Origin: Desulfobacula sp.
GTDB taxonomy: Bacteria > Desulfobacterota > Desulfobacteria > Desulfobacterales > Desulfobacteraceae
NCBI GenBank assembly: GCA_023701135.1
Contig: JAMPXP010000013.1
Span: forward strand, 100,457-164,456
DNA length: 64,000 nt
Direction: 5' to 3'
Under the pieces are notes generated by a model. The model saw only the letters and a list, made by a program, of their open reading frames with translations, was not told where the DNA came from and did not search any database. Below are positions 1 through 10,702 of this stretch, piece by piece. The position numbers and the translations under genes are program-made. Each line of letters begins with the position of its first letter. Position 1 is the stretch's first letter.

Positions 1-1662
1 CCCCACAATGAAGACCGTGTCAAATTCCAGGCCCTTGGCCGAATGGATGGTCAGAAGGGAAACCCCGGAGGATTCTTCCTCCTCCTCCTTGTCCTCACGG
101 ATGAGAGCTGCTTCCTCAAGGTATTCCAGGAGGGTTTCCTTGACCCTGGCCGTATACATCAACTGTTCGATATTTTCCTTTTTGGAAATATATTCTTCCT
201 GGGTTTTTGTCTTTTTCTCCAGATAGGCCAGATATCCTGTTTTTTCCAGGACCGTGTCCATGGCCCGGGCCGGCGGCAGAGAAGCGATTTCATCCAGGAG
301 CTCAAGAAGTGCGGAAAGGCCCCCGTGGATCTTTTTGGTCAGGACCCGCTCCCTGACCATGATCCTTGCCGCGTCCTGGAGGCCGACCCCCTGGGACCTC
401 ATATCGGCCATCTTTTTGACCAGAGCGGGCCCGATTCCCCTCTTCGGCGTATTCAGGACCCGTTCAAAGGAAACATCATCCTGGGGGAAAAAGGCCGCGC
501 TCAGATAGGAATTGATGTCCAGGATTTCCATTCTTTCGAAAAATCCCTGGGAACCTTTCAGGCTATAGGGGATCCGGTAGGCCCGGAAGATTTTTTCAAA
601 GGGCAGGGAGCAGAATTTGGTCCTATAGACCACGGCCATTTTGTCATAGGGGATGCCCAGTCCCTGGCGATTCAGGCCCTTGATCCGCCGAGCCACCCAT
701 TCGGCCTCATGGGAATCCGACAGAAAATCATAGATCTCCACCACCCCGCCTTTTTTCCGGGAAAAGCATTTTTTGTCCATTTTGTCCGGGTTATAATCAA
801 TGAGATCATTGGCGGCCTGGACAATCTCGTCGGCAGACCGGTAATTCTCCTCCAGCCGGAAAATTCTGGCATCCTTATATTTTTCGGAAAACCCCAGGAA
901 ATGGTTTACATTGGAACCCCGGAATCCGTATACGGCCTGCCAGTCGTCCCCGACGCAGAACAGATTCCGGTGGCTGCCCAGAAGCAGGCTTGTCAGGTCG
1001 TCCTGGAGATTGTTGGTGTCCTGGTATTCATCCACCAGGATATAGGAAAAATAATTCTGATAAAATTCCCGGACATCCTTATGATCCCTCAGAAGATCTC
1101 TGGTTTTCAGAAGGATATTGTCAAAATCAACCCCGTTCATTTCCTTGAGCCGCTCTTCATACTGGGCAAAGAGATCCTTCATATGGATGGAGAACATGGA
1201 GGTCCGGGTATCCAGATATTTTCCCGGATTGCCGGAATTTTTGGCCCTGGAAATGGTGGACAGAATCCGGGAGCCCTGTTTTTTCTCGATATTGTTTTTA
1301 ATGCAGATTTCCGTTGCCAGTTTTTCCTGCTGATAAACGGAAAGCACCTGCAGGGGCAGGACATATTTCAGCCGCTCGCAATGCTGCTTTAATATCATGA
1401 GACAGGCGGAATGATAGGTTCTCACCCAATGAAAAGACCGATAATCCAAGCCCGTCATTTTCATGAGCCGGGATTTCATCTCGTCGGCGGCCTTGTTGGT
1501 AAAGGTAATGGCCAATATTCGTTTGGGATCAAGTCCCTGGTTCACCAGGTGCGAAAATTTGGCCGTGAGGGTTCGGGTCTTGCCGGACCCGGCTCCCGCA
1601 ACCACCAGGGCAGGGGAACCGGTATGGCGGACAGCTTCTGTCTGCTGTGAGGATAACTCCAT
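1..1662 (-). CDS. UvrD/Rep-family ATP-dependent DNA helicase (3' part cut by window edge)
   Basis: Reverse strand from ATG at 1662 reads MELSSQQTEAVRHTGSPALVVAGAGSGKTRTLTAKFSHLVNQGLDPKRILAITFTNKAADEMKSR: Walker A AGSGKT and motif Ia TFTNKAA of SF1 helicases. Confidence 0.9.
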   Translation of the reverse strand, partial: MELSSQQTEAVRHTGSPALVVAGAGSGKTRTLTAKFSHLVNQGLDPKRILAITFTNKAADEMKSRLMKMTGLDYRSFHWVRTYHSACLMILKQHCERLKYVLPLQVLSVYQQEKLATEICIKNNIEKKQGSRILSTISRAKNSGNPGKYLDTRTSMFSIHMKDLFAQYEERLKEMNGVDFDNILLKTRDLLRDHKDVREFYQNYFSYILVDEYQDTNNLQDDLTSLLLGSHRNLFCVGDDWQAVYGFRGSNVNHFLGFSEKYKDARIFRLEENYRSADEIVQAANDLIDYNPDKMDKKCFSRKKGGVVEIYDFLSDSHEAEWVARRIKGLNRQGLGIPYDKMAVVYRTKFCSLPFEKIFRAYRIPYSLKGSQGFFERMEILDINSYLSAAFFPQDDVSFERVLNTPKRGIGPALVKKMADMRSQGVGLQDAARIMVRERVLTKKIHGGLSALLELLDEIASLPPARAMDTVLEKTGYLAYLEKKTKTQEEYISKKENIEQLMYTARVKETLLEYLEEAALIREDKEEEEESSGVSLLTIHSAKGLEFDTVFIVG

Positions 1663-1705
1663 AAATAATATAACGATAAGACTTCATGGCCGGGCATGGA
1701 AGATC

Positions 1706-3061
1706 TTATTTGGTCTCCTTGATAATGGCTTTTAAAGCAGATTCTATTTCATTTCGGATTTCAACCAGCCTTTTTTCGCTCAGGGCTTCAAAACGGAGAA
1801 CCAGGGCAGGCTGGGTATTGGAAGCCCGGACCAGCCCCCACCCGTCTTTATAAACCGCCCTGAGCCCGTCAATATCAATGACGTCCATTTTGGCCTTGAA
1901 TTCTTTTACAATCCTGGCCACCACCTTAAATTTGATATGATCCGGGCAGTCCACCCTGAGTTCCGGTGTCGTAAAGGTTTTGGGAAGGTCCTTGATGAGT
2001 TCGTCCACCCCCAGGCCCGTGTCGGCCATGATCTCAAGGAGGCGGCAGGTGGCGTAGAGAGCGTCGTCAAAGCCGAGATACCGGTCCTTGAAAAACATAT
2101 GCCCGCTCATTTCTCCGGCCAGGGCCGCATTTTCCTCTTTCATCTTTTTCTTGATCAATGAATGGCCGGTTCGCCACATGATGGCCTTGCCCCCGTGTTT
2201 CCGGATATCATCATACATGACCATGGAGCATTTGACTTCCGAGATAAAGGTGGCACCGGGATTTCGCTGGAGGATTTCCCTGGCGTAGATCACCATGAGC
2301 TGATCCCCGTAGATGACAGTGCCGTTTTTATCTACAACGCCTATCCTGTCAGCATCTCCATCGTATCCAACCCCCAGGTCCAGGTTTTTTTCCCTGACCA
2401 GTTGAATAAGATCCAGAAGATTTTTTTTCTGGGTAGGGTCAGCTTCATGGTTGGGAAAGGTTCCGTCCAGATCGCAATAGATGTCATGGACCTCACAGCC
2501 CAGTTGTTTTAAAACCGGAAGGGCCGTGATGCCGCCGGTGCCGTTACCGGCATCGATCCCGACCCGAAGGGGGCGTTTGATCTTTATATTTTTGACAAGG
2601 AATTCCTTATAGGGGGTGATGACGTCCTTTTGAATCACCTGTCCCCGGCCCTCTGCAAAATCATTGGCTTCGATGAGCAGGCGGACGTCCTGAAGCCCCT
2701 GGCTGTGGATGGAGTCTTCGCCGCTCATGAGCTTGAACCCGTTGTATTCCGGCGGATTATGGCTGGCGGTCACCATGGCGCCGCCCTCAAGGCTTAAGTG
2801 CTGGATGGAAAAATACAGCACAGGGGTCGGACAGACCCCGATGTCAACGACATCACAACCCGTGGACAAAATACCGCTGATAAAATGGGCGGCAAAGCTT
2901 TCCGAGGTCAGGCGGCAGTCCCTTCCAACGGATACGGTTTTCCTGCTCTGCCTCTGTAAAAGAGTGCCAAAGGCCTTACCGATACTTTTTGCATCCTTTT
3001 CCAGAATATCCTTGCCTGCAATTCCCCTGATATCATATTCCCTGAATATCCCAGGATTCAT
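1706..3061 (-). CDS. Phosphomannomutase/phosphoglucomutase
   Basis: MNPGIFREYDIRG, TASHNPPEYNGFK active-site Ser loop, GYDGDADRIGVVD metal loop; start chosen at MNPGIF inside the 1706..3127 ORF. Confidence 0.92.
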   Translation of the reverse strand: MNPGIFREYDIRGIAGKDILEKDAKSIGKAFGTLLQRQSRKTVSVGRDCRLTSESFAAHFISGILSTGCDVVDIGVCPTPVLYFSIQHLSLEGGAMVTASHNPPEYNGFKLMSGEDSIHSQGLQDVRLLIEANDFAEGRGQVIQKDVITPYKEFLVKNIKIKRPLRVGIDAGNGTGGITALPVLKQLGCEVHDIYCDLDGTFPNHEADPTQKKNLLDLIQLVREKNLDLGVGYDGDADRIGVVDKNGTVIYGDQLMVIYAREILQRNPGATFISEVKCSMVMYDDIRKHGGKAIMWRTGHSLIKKKMKEENAALAGEMSGHMFFKDRYLGFDDALYATCRLLEIMADTGLGVDELIKDLPKTFTTPELRVDCPDHIKFKVVARIVKEFKAKMDVIDIDGLRAVYKDGWGLVRASNTQPALVLRFEALSEKRLVEIRNEIESALKAIIKETK

Positions 3062-3071
3062 ACGCCCTCCC

Positions 3072-3899
3072 TTAGATAACGGTTGATAAAATTGCCAGTA
3101 CCCCGACCAGCCAGCAATAGGGGGCAAAGAAATGGAATCTGCCCGAATGAACCAACCGTAATAATATTTTTAATGCGATCAGGCCGGTGATAAATGCTGC
3201 AATTGTACCATAAATGGTCACAAGGTCAATGGAAAGGCCTTGCTCCATAATATCTTTCAGCCCCAGAATTTCCGCCCCCATAATGGCCGGGACGGACAGA
3301 AGAAAGGAAAACCGGGCCGCCGTATCCCGGTCAAGACCGGCCATCATACCGGCAGCGATGGTGGAGCCTGACCTTGAGATACCGGGCATAACGGCAAGGC
3401 CCTGGACCGTCCCGATGAAAACCGCTTTTTTGATGCCGAACCCGTCCCCTATGGGTTTCGACGTATAATGGGTCCGGGAAACCCAGAGAATGATTCCGGT
3501 CAGAATGAGCATGAAGCCCACCAGAATGGCCGATGAAAACAAAACGGCTTCAAACTCTTTCAGAAAAAGCCCGATCACGGCCGTTGGAACCGAACCGATC
3601 AGAATCAGAGCCGCCATTCTGAGATGGGGGTCCTCATGGAACAGGTGTTTGACGGGTTTTCCGGATACTGCCGTGAGAAAAAATCCAAGAACCGAGACCA
3701 GGATGGATCGGATATCTGAAAAATAAACCACCAGAATGGCCAAGAGGGTTCCCACATGGAGGCTGATATCAAAAATTAACTGAGATTCGGTAATCCCGAA
3801 AAAAATCTGGCCCAGGACCAGATGCCCCGAACTGCTGACAGGTAAAAACTCGGTCAGTCCCTGTAAGATACCCAGAACAATTCCCTGATACATTTCCAT
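3072..3899 (-). CDS. uppP: Undecaprenyl-diphosphatase
   Basis: GILQGLTEFLPVSSSGHLVL and PGISRSGSTIAAGMMAG motifs, polytopic membrane protein. Confidence 0.95.
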   Translation of the reverse strand: MEMYQGIVLGILQGLTEFLPVSSSGHLVLGQIFFGITESQLIFDISLHVGTLLAILVVYFSDIRSILVSVLGFFLTAVSGKPVKHLFHEDPHLRMAALILIGSVPTAVIGLFLKEFEAVLFSSAILVGFMLILTGIILWVSRTHYTSKPIGDGFGIKKAVFIGTVQGLAVMPGISRSGSTIAAGMMAGLDRDTAARFSFLLSVPAIMGAEILGLKDIMEQGLSIDLVTIYGTIAAFITGLIALKILLRLVHSGRFHFFAPYCWLVGVLAILSTVI

Positions 3900-4053
3900 A
3901 TCTTAAATGCTTTCTTTTTTATTCAGTATTGGCCGATAAACAGCACCCGTATATAATTCTCCGGCCTAAATTGCAAGATATTAAAAAAAGACTTGAACTT
4001 GTCTGTTTTTCGCAATAAAACCGTGCATAAGCCTTAAACGGAGACAATGCGGA

Positions 4054-6120
4054 ATGGAAAGCGTGGAAACGGATCTCCGGCAGACCGGGCCCAGTGAAAA
4101 ATTAGCCGGTTTGGCACATATTTTTCATCTTTTGGGCACCGATTGCCGCAGGAATATAGATATCATTCTGAAGCAGACATGGCAGATTCTGGACGGCGTT
4201 TGCTCTTTATACAACCGAGTTGATGAAAAAGAAAAATCCCTTGTCGTATGGGCCGGCCACAACAGGCCCGAGGACCTTGAAACAGAATCCGATGCCGTGG
4301 GCCATATCTGCTGGGAAGCCACCATTCAGGAAGAAAACAGGGCCGTTGCCATTCCGGATATTGAAAAAACCCCTTTTTTCCATACCGATCCCCATGTAAA
4401 GCAATACGGGTTAAAAGCCTATCTCGGGTTCCCGGTCAAACTCAGAAACCGGATCATCGGGTCCCTTTGTATCGTGGATACAAAAATACGGGAGTTTACG
4501 GACGATGACCTCCATTGCATCAGGACCCTTGCCGCCGCCCTTTCCCTGGAAGAGGAGCGCCTGGCCCTGGAAACCGAACTCATGGAGGAAAAAGAGAAAT
4601 ACCAAACCCTTGTGGAAAATGCCAATGATGCCACCTTCATTGTCCAGGACGGGTTGCTCAAATTTGTCAACTCCAGGACCGTTGCCCTGTCCGGCTATTC
4701 ATGGGACGCTTTGCAAGGCATTCCTTTTATAGACCTCATTCACCCCGATGACAGGGAATTGGTTCTCCGGAATCACATCCAACGGCTGAGAGGAGAAAAG
4801 CTGGCCCTGCCCTATGCATTCAGAATTTTTAATAAAAAAAAGGATATTGTCTGGCTTCAGATCAATGGGGCCCGGATTGTCTGGGAGGGGAGACCGGCCG
4901 TACTCGGATGTGCGAGGGACATCTCCAGAATGAAAGAGCTGGAGGAAAAACTGGACCGGGCCAAAAAAATGGAGTTGATCGGAACCATGGCCGGGGGCGT
5001 GGCCCATGATTTAAACAATATCCTTTCCGGACTGGTCAGCTATCCTGAACTTTTGTTGATGCAGATATCCCCGGACAGCCCTCTAAAGGAGCCCATCTCC
5101 TTCATGCATGATGCCGGACTAAAGGCAGCGGAAATTGTTCAGGACCTTCTGACCCTCACCAGAAGGGGGATCAGCGTTAAAAACAGTATCAACCTCAACC
5201 ATGTGATCCATGACTATTTTACCAGCCCTGCGCACCAGCGGCTGGTAAAAACCTATCCCCATATCCGGTTCAAGGTATATCCCGAAAACGACCTTCTGAA
5301 CATCATCGGATCTGCCTCCCATCTCTCCAAAATTATTATGAACCTGGTCATGAATGCGGCTGAAGCCATAAAGGGGAGCGGTACGGTCACGGTTGAATCC
5401 TTTAACCGGTATCTGGATATGCCCCTGAAAAGCTGTGATCATATCCTTGAAGGAGAATATGCAGTTTTAAGGGTGACGGACAACGGTGCCGGTATCCCTA
5501 AAAAAGATCTGAACAAGATATTTGAACCCTTTTACACCAAAAAGCAAATGGGAAGAAGCGGGTCAGGGCTGGGCCTCTGTGTGGTTTGGAACTGTGTAAA
5601 AGACCATAACGGTTATATTGAAGTAACCAGCAAAATCAATAAGGGCACTACCTTTGAACTTTATTTTCCCGCGACCCGTAAAGAGACGGACCCGGAACCT
5701 GAGGGACTCCGGATTGACGATTATAAAGGCAACAAAGAAACCATCCTCGTGATTGATGATGTCCACGAACAAAGGCGGATTGCCCGGGAATCCCTGAAGA
5801 TGCTGGGGTACAAGTCCTTTACCGTCCCGAGCGGCGAAAGAGCCCTGCTTTTTCTAAAAAAGCGCGCTGTCGACCTGATCATCCTTGATATGAAAATGGA
5901 GCCGGGCATGGATGGGCTGGATACCTACAGACGGATACTGAAACTTCATCCCAATCAGAAAGCCGTCATCGCCAGCGGATTTTCGGAAAATGACCGGGTC
6001 AGGGAAGCCTTGAAGATCGGAGCAGGGCAATATATCAAAAAACCCTATACCATCAAAAAACTGGCCCATGCCATTAAAGAAGAACTTGCCGACCCTAAAA
6101 AATATAAAGAGAATCATTGA
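4054..6120 (+). CDS. Hybrid sensor histidine kinase (GAF-PAS-HisKA-HATPase-REC)
   Basis: GGVAHDLNNILSG H-box, NAAEAIKGSG N-box, DNGAGIPKKDLNKIFEPFYTKK, C-terminal receiver LIILDMKMEPGMDG. Confidence 0.9.
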   Translation: MESVETDLRQTGPSEKLAGLAHIFHLLGTDCRRNIDIILKQTWQILDGVCSLYNRVDEKEKSLVVWAGHNRPEDLETESDAVGHICWEATIQEENRAVAIPDIEKTPFFHTDPHVKQYGLKAYLGFPVKLRNRIIGSLCIVDTKIREFTDDDLHCIRTLAAALSLEEERLALETELMEEKEKYQTLVENANDATFIVQDGLLKFVNSRTVALSGYSWDALQGIPFIDLIHPDDRELVLRNHIQRLRGEKLALPYAFRIFNKKKDIVWLQINGARIVWEGRPAVLGCARDISRMKELEEKLDRAKKMELIGTMAGGVAHDLNNILSGLVSYPELLLMQISPDSPLKEPISFMHDAGLKAAEIVQDLLTLTRRGISVKNSINLNHVIHDYFTSPAHQRLVKTYPHIRFKVYPENDLLNIIGSASHLSKIIMNLVMNAAEAIKGSGTVTVESFNRYLDMPLKSCDHILEGEYAVLRVTDNGAGIPKKDLNKIFEPFYTKKQMGRSGSGLGLCVVWNCVKDHNGYIEVTSKINKGTTFELYFPATRKETDPEPEGLRIDDYKGNKETILVIDDVHEQRRIARESLKMLGYKSFTVPSGERALLFLKKRAVDLIILDMKMEPGMDGLDTYRRILKLHPNQKAVIASGFSENDRVREALKIGAGQYIKKPYTIKKLAHAIKEELADPKKYKENH

Positions 6121-6233
6121 TTTTCAAGGCGTTTTTATATATAAGAAAAAACAATATCCATATCATCAAGCGATATTTGTATAGAAATAACCCATGGAAA
6201 CCATAATGGACAACCCTTTAAAAGGAGAAAAAA

Positions 6234-7397
6234 ATGAAATTTTTCAGCAAAAGTGTATTCCTGTTAATCGCCTTCCTTTTTTTGTTCGGATGCGCAGTCC
6301 CGCAGATGAACCTACCCCCATTTGAAGCCGTAAAATTCGACAAAAACCTTTACACCTCCAAGGTTGACAATTTCCTCATCGTTTTTGATGCATCAAGCTC
6401 CATGTATGAAAATTATGGCGGCACCAAAAAATTCAATATTGCCCAGGCCCTTGTTGAAAGAATGAATCAGACCATTCCCGAACTGGGACAGACCGCCGGC
6501 TTAAGATCCTTTGGCCATTCTCCTGCGGTTTCAAGCAAACAGACCGAACTGTTTTATGGAATGGAAAAATTCTCATCCAAAAACCTGGCTGACAAATTCA
6601 AAAAAATTACCGAACCGGGTGGAACAACCCCTCTCTATAGTGCCCTGGACACTGCAAGAGCAGACCTGAAGGGTCTTTCAGGAAAAACGAATGCCGTTAT
6701 CATCATCAGTGACGGCCTTGAAACCGACGGGAATGCGGCTGCTGCGGCAAAAGCATTGAATGCAGCTTACGGAGACGCCATCTGCTTTTACACCATCCTT
6801 GTGGGGAATTCCGCCCCAGGGGAAGCCCTTTTAAAAGAAATTGCAAAAATAGGCGGATGCGGATTTGCTTCAAAAGCCGATGAACTCATGACCAGCGCCG
6901 GGATGGCCGCCTTTGTGGAAAAAGTCTTCCTGACCAAGAAACCCGCGCCTGCACCGGCACCGGCTGTAAAACAGAGAGTCGACAGTGATGGCGACGGTGT
7001 GTATGATGAAGACGACAAATGCCCCGGAACCCCCAAGGGCGCCAGGGTCAATGCCCAGGGATGCTGGGTCCTGAGCCATGTTCTCTTTGACTTTGACAAG
7101 GCTGAAATCAAACCCATGGCCTATCCCCTCCTGGACGAAGTGGTTGCGATTTTTGGAAAGAACCCCGGCATGAAAGTTGATCTCCAGGGACATTGCGACA
7201 ATATCGGAACCCCGGAATACAATCTGGGTCTTTCTCTGAAGCGCGCCAATGCCGTTAAAAAATACCTGGTATCAAAAGGCGTTGCCGAAAACCGGCTGAC
7301 CACCCAGGGCTTTGGATTCAGCAAACCGGTGGGCCCCAATACAACACCGGAAGAACGGTCATTGAACAGAAGGGTTGAACTCCAACCCATGAACTAA
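6234..7397 (+). CDS. VWA-domain lipoprotein with OmpA-like C-terminus
   Basis: Lipobox LFGCAV; VWA FDASSSMYE; DSDGDGVYDEDDKCPGTPKGARVNAQGCW TSP3-like segment; OmpA GHCDNIGTPEYNLGLSLKRANAVKKYL. Confidence 0.88.
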   Translation: MKFFSKSVFLLIAFLFLFGCAVPQMNLPPFEAVKFDKNLYTSKVDNFLIVFDASSSMYENYGGTKKFNIAQALVERMNQTIPELGQTAGLRSFGHSPAVSSKQTELFYGMEKFSSKNLADKFKKITEPGGTTPLYSALDTARADLKGLSGKTNAVIIISDGLETDGNAAAAAKALNAAYGDAICFYTILVGNSAPGEALLKEIAKIGGCGFASKADELMTSAGMAAFVEKVFLTKKPAPAPAPAVKQRVDSDGDGVYDEDDKCPGTPKGARVNAQGCWVLSHVLFDFDKAEIKPMAYPLLDEVVAIFGKNPGMKVDLQGHCDNIGTPEYNLGLSLKRANAVKKYLVSKGVAENRLTTQGFGFSKPVGPNTTPEERSLNRRVELQPMN

Positions 7398-7418
7398 GAT
7401 TTAACATTCATACCAGAT

Positions 7419-7449
7419 AAACCGGGGAAGGATACCCATTCCCCGGTTT
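7419..7449. terminator. Hairpin between convergent genes
   Basis: AAACCGGGGAA ... TTCCCCGGTTT perfect inverted repeat. Confidence 0.7.
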
Positions 7450-7457
7450 CATTACCA

Positions 7458-7493
7458 AAGGCCGCAAGAAAAATTCATTTTCCTTGCGGCCTT
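7458..7493. terminator. Second hairpin between convergent genes
   Basis: AAGGCCGCAAG ... CTTGCGGCCTT inverted repeat. Confidence 0.65.
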
Positions 7494-7519
7494 ATCTTTG
7501 AAACTCCGTCGTAAATCCG

Positions 7520-9451
7520 TCAGGACTGATAGATAACCCGTCCTGTAATGCTTGTATCATATCCACCAAGGGCCGTGACCTTGTCCTTGAAATCCCGGGA
7601 TTGGATAGTGTCTAGCAGGACCTGGATTTTCCCGGTTGAATAGAACCGGTCCGGGATAACGAGGTCATATTCTTCGGTCACCACCGGGATAAAATCAAGA
7701 TCCAGGGCCCGGGCTGCCGCCATGATGCCGAGACCTGCATCGGCCCTTCCCGAAAGGACGGCAACGGCGACGGACATATGGGTGTATTCGTCATTTTCAT
7801 AGCCTCTGATCTCTGAGGAAGATATCTGAAGGGCCTTGAGCTTGTAATCCAGCAGGATCCGCGTACCTGATCCGGGCTGTCGGTTGATGAAGGCGAGATC
7901 CTTGGTTTTCAAATCCTCAATGCCCGTGATCCGCTTCGGGTTTCCCTTGGGAACAATGAGCCCCTGATCCCTCATGACCAGATTGATCACCCAAACCTTC
8001 TCACCGGGCAGGTATTTTTGAATATAGGAAATATTATAAGTCCCGTCCTCAATATCCAGAAGATGGACTCCGGCCATATGGCAGGCACCTTTCCGGATGG
8101 CCATGAGCCCGCCCATGCTGCCCACATGGCTGGAAGAGATGCCGATATCCCCCTGGGTCATCCGGACCTGGTCCGCCAGAAGGTCCAGGGTATTATCATG
8201 GGACCCGATGATCACAATGGTATTTTCAATGGCGGACAGGGGTCTCAAGAGATGGGCCTGAACCGTCTCGTTTTCCGATATCCCCTCCACATTGGCCGGA
8301 ATCCTGATAATTCCGTCTGCCTCGGTCAGGGTGGTGATGCTGCCCGATCCCCTGGGCAACTGGGAAGACATGAGTTTGCCGTCCACGGAACCGATTTTTA
8401 CCCTTACGAATTCTTCCTGGCCCAGCTTTGACGCCATTTTCCGGGAAGGTGACACCGGAACCGTGACCGCTTCCTTTTGCGGCAGCTTCTGCATGTTCAA
8501 CAGCAAAGGCCCGGCAAACTGCTCAAAGGCCACAATGGCCGATACCGGATATCCGGGAATCCCAAAAACAGGCTTGCCGGAAACCTTGCCGAACATCACG
8601 GGCTTTCCAGGCATCATGGTCACGCCGTGGACAAAGATTTCACCCAGGGAGGAAATCACGGGCTTTGCATAATCTTCCGACCCGGCCGAAGATCCGCCGA
8701 TGATGCAGATCATATCGTAGTCCTGTTTTGCCGCCGTTTCAACCACCTTTAAAATCGTATCCAGATTGTCCCTGAGCATGGGATGACAGTCAAAACAGGC
8801 CCCGTGGTCTTCACACAGACCGCCCAGAACAGACGAATTGGATTCAATCACATCCCCGGGTTTCATCGCTTCTATGGTTATTTCCCGCCATTGTTTCAGT
8901 TCCGACCCGGTGGGGATGATGAGGACCTTCGGCTTTTTATACACTTCCACACGGAAAATGCCGCCGGACAGGAGGGCTCCCAGGGAATAGGACGTAATTC
9001 TGTGGCTCCGGGGGAATAAAAGCTTGGTCGCAACGATATCTTCTCCCATTTTCCGAACATGCTGCCAGGGGAAAACAGGGGCCTCAATCTCAACAGTTTT
9101 ATCATCAATGATGTTCAGGTGCTCGATCATGATCACGCTATTGGTGCCCTGGGGCAGGGCATGGCCGGTATTGACCCAGTAGGCGGTTTCTCCGGGAACA
9201 AGGGTAACGGGCGATTCTTCACCGGCCCCGAAAGTGAGTTTGGCGTCCACGGCAATACCGTCCATGGCGGCGGCATGAAAATTGGGGGATGAGATAAGGG
9301 CCATGGCCGGTTTGGCAAGGACCCTGTCCTTTGAACTCACCACATCAAGGGTTTCAACCGGCGTGGCCAAGCCGCCAAACCGGTCAAAAAGGATTTTCCG
9401 GGCCTCTTCAATGGTTTTCATATCCAGATAGACATTTCGTTTGGAATTCAT
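7520..9451 (-). CDS. MoeA-family molybdopterin biosynthesis protein fused to a periplasmic-binding/LysR-substrate-like domain
   Basis: MoeA motifs (AMDGIAVDA, GGSSAGSEDYAKPV, PGKPVMFGKVSGKPVFGIPGYP), then IVIIGSHDNTLDLLADQ...GSGTRILLDYKL. Confidence 0.85.
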   Translation of the reverse strand: MNSKRNVYLDMKTIEEARKILFDRFGGLATPVETLDVVSSKDRVLAKPAMALISSPNFHAAAMDGIAVDAKLTFGAGEESPVTLVPGETAYWVNTGHALPQGTNSVIMIEHLNIIDDKTVEIEAPVFPWQHVRKMGEDIVATKLLFPRSHRITSYSLGALLSGGIFRVEVYKKPKVLIIPTGSELKQWREITIEAMKPGDVIESNSSVLGGLCEDHGACFDCHPMLRDNLDTILKVVETAAKQDYDMICIIGGSSAGSEDYAKPVISSLGEIFVHGVTMMPGKPVMFGKVSGKPVFGIPGYPVSAIVAFEQFAGPLLLNMQKLPQKEAVTVPVSPSRKMASKLGQEEFVRVKIGSVDGKLMSSQLPRGSGSITTLTEADGIIRIPANVEGISENETVQAHLLRPLSAIENTIVIIGSHDNTLDLLADQVRMTQGDIGISSSHVGSMGGLMAIRKGACHMAGVHLLDIEDGTYNISYIQKYLPGEKVWVINLVMRDQGLIVPKGNPKRITGIEDLKTKDLAFINRQPGSGTRILLDYKLKALQISSSEIRGYENDEYTHMSVAVAVLSGRADAGLGIMAAARALDLDFIPVVTEEYDLVIPDRFYSTGKIQVLLDTIQSRDFKDKVTALGGYDTSITGRVIYQS

Positions 9452-9475
9452 TTATCCTGTCCTGTTTGTAACTTC

Positions 9476-10702
9476 TTATAAAAGGATGATATCAACAAGG
9501 GCACCTTTTTCAAGGCCTTCCACATGCTCACCGATTTCTAGGAGGCCGTCGGCATGGATCATGGTCCGGATCAGCCCTGATTTGCCCAGAACGGGTCTGG
9601 CCGTTATCCGGCCGGCTCCATGTTCCAGGAGAACCCGGATAAACTCCCGCCGCCCCTGGGCTGAGGCGACATTGCGGCTCAATATGGCCGGGAGCCGGAT
9701 GGTTCGATCCCTGTCATCCAGCCCTTTGAGGTGATTTAAAAAGGGCAGGACAACAATCTTGAAAACCACCATGGCCGACACCACCTGACCGGGTAGCCCC
9801 CATACGGGTTTTGCCCCGGCCCTGGCCAGGATGGTGGGTTTGCCCGGACTGATGGATATGCCGTGGGCCAGAATTTCCGCATCCTTCAGGGAGGAGACGG
9901 CTTCCACCGTAAAATCCCGTGTGCCCACGGAGCTTCCGCCGGAGATCAGCACCATATCGGTTTCTTCAAGGGCTTTTTCAAGGGCTTTTCTCAAGGCGGC
10001 CCGGTCGTCCTTGACAATGCCGTAACAGACCGGTTCGGCATGGGCTTCCCGGATAAACCCGGACAGGGTATAGGAATTGATATCCCGGATTTTTCCGGGA
10101 GAAGGCTCTTCTTCAATGGGAACAATCTCATCCCCGGTTGAAATGATGCCCACCCTGGGGCGTTTGTACACCCTGATCTTTGAAACCCCGAGCCCGGCGG
10201 CAAGGCCCTGTTCCTGGGGACGGATAAAGGTGCCTTGGGGCAGAACGGTTTCATCCTTTGCAACATCTTCCGAAGCATCAATGACATTCTGCAACGGCGC
10301 CACGCTTTTATAAATCTCCACCGATGCATCGTCAATGAGTTCAGCATGCTCCACCATGACCACACTATCTGCACCCAGGGGAAGCATTCCGCCCGTTGAT
10401 ATTTTAGCGGCCTGCCCGGTTTCCAGGGCAAAGCCGGGAATATCTCCCATGGATATGGTACCGGCAAGGGTCAGCCAGGCCGGGTTGGATTCCGAGGCCC
10501 CAAAGGTGGAATTTGCCGCCACGGCATATCCGTCCATGGTGGCCCGTCTGAAACCGGGAAGGTCGGTTTTCGCAACCAGGTCCCGGGCAAGGACCCTTGA
10601 AAAGGCATCCCCTACAGGGATGAGTTCGGAGTCGACCAAAGAAAAATCCTTTACCCGTTCCATGACCTCTTCAAGGCTTTTCACCTTAAAAAAATGATTC
10701 AT
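9476..10702 (-). CDS. moeA: Molybdopterin molybdenumtransferase MoeA
   Basis: [45 protein letters not shown]. Confidence 0.88.
   Translation of the reverse strand: MNHFFKVKSLEEVMERVKDFSLVDSELIPVGDAFSRVLARDLVAKTDLPGFRRATMDGYAVAANSTFGASESNPAWLTLAGTISMGDIPGFALETGQAAKISTGGMLPLGADSVVMVEHAELIDDASVEIYKSVAPLQNVIDASEDVAKDETVLPQGTFIRPQEQGLAAGLGVSKIRVYKRPRVGIISTGDEIVPIEEEPSPGKIRDINSYTLSGFIREAHAEPVCYGIVKDDRAALRKALEKALEETDMVLISGGSSVGTRDFTVEAVSSLKDAEILAHGISISPGKPTILARAGAKPVWGLPGQVVSAMVVFKIVVLPFLNHLKGLDDRDRTIRLPAILSRNVASAQGRREFIRVLLEHGAGRITARPVLGKSGLIRTMIHADGLLEIGEHVEGLEKGALVDIILL

Noticed and set aside
43-1392. 449-aa plus-strand ORF
   Set aside because: Antisense shadow of the UvrD-type helicase coding strand; no recognisable motifs.
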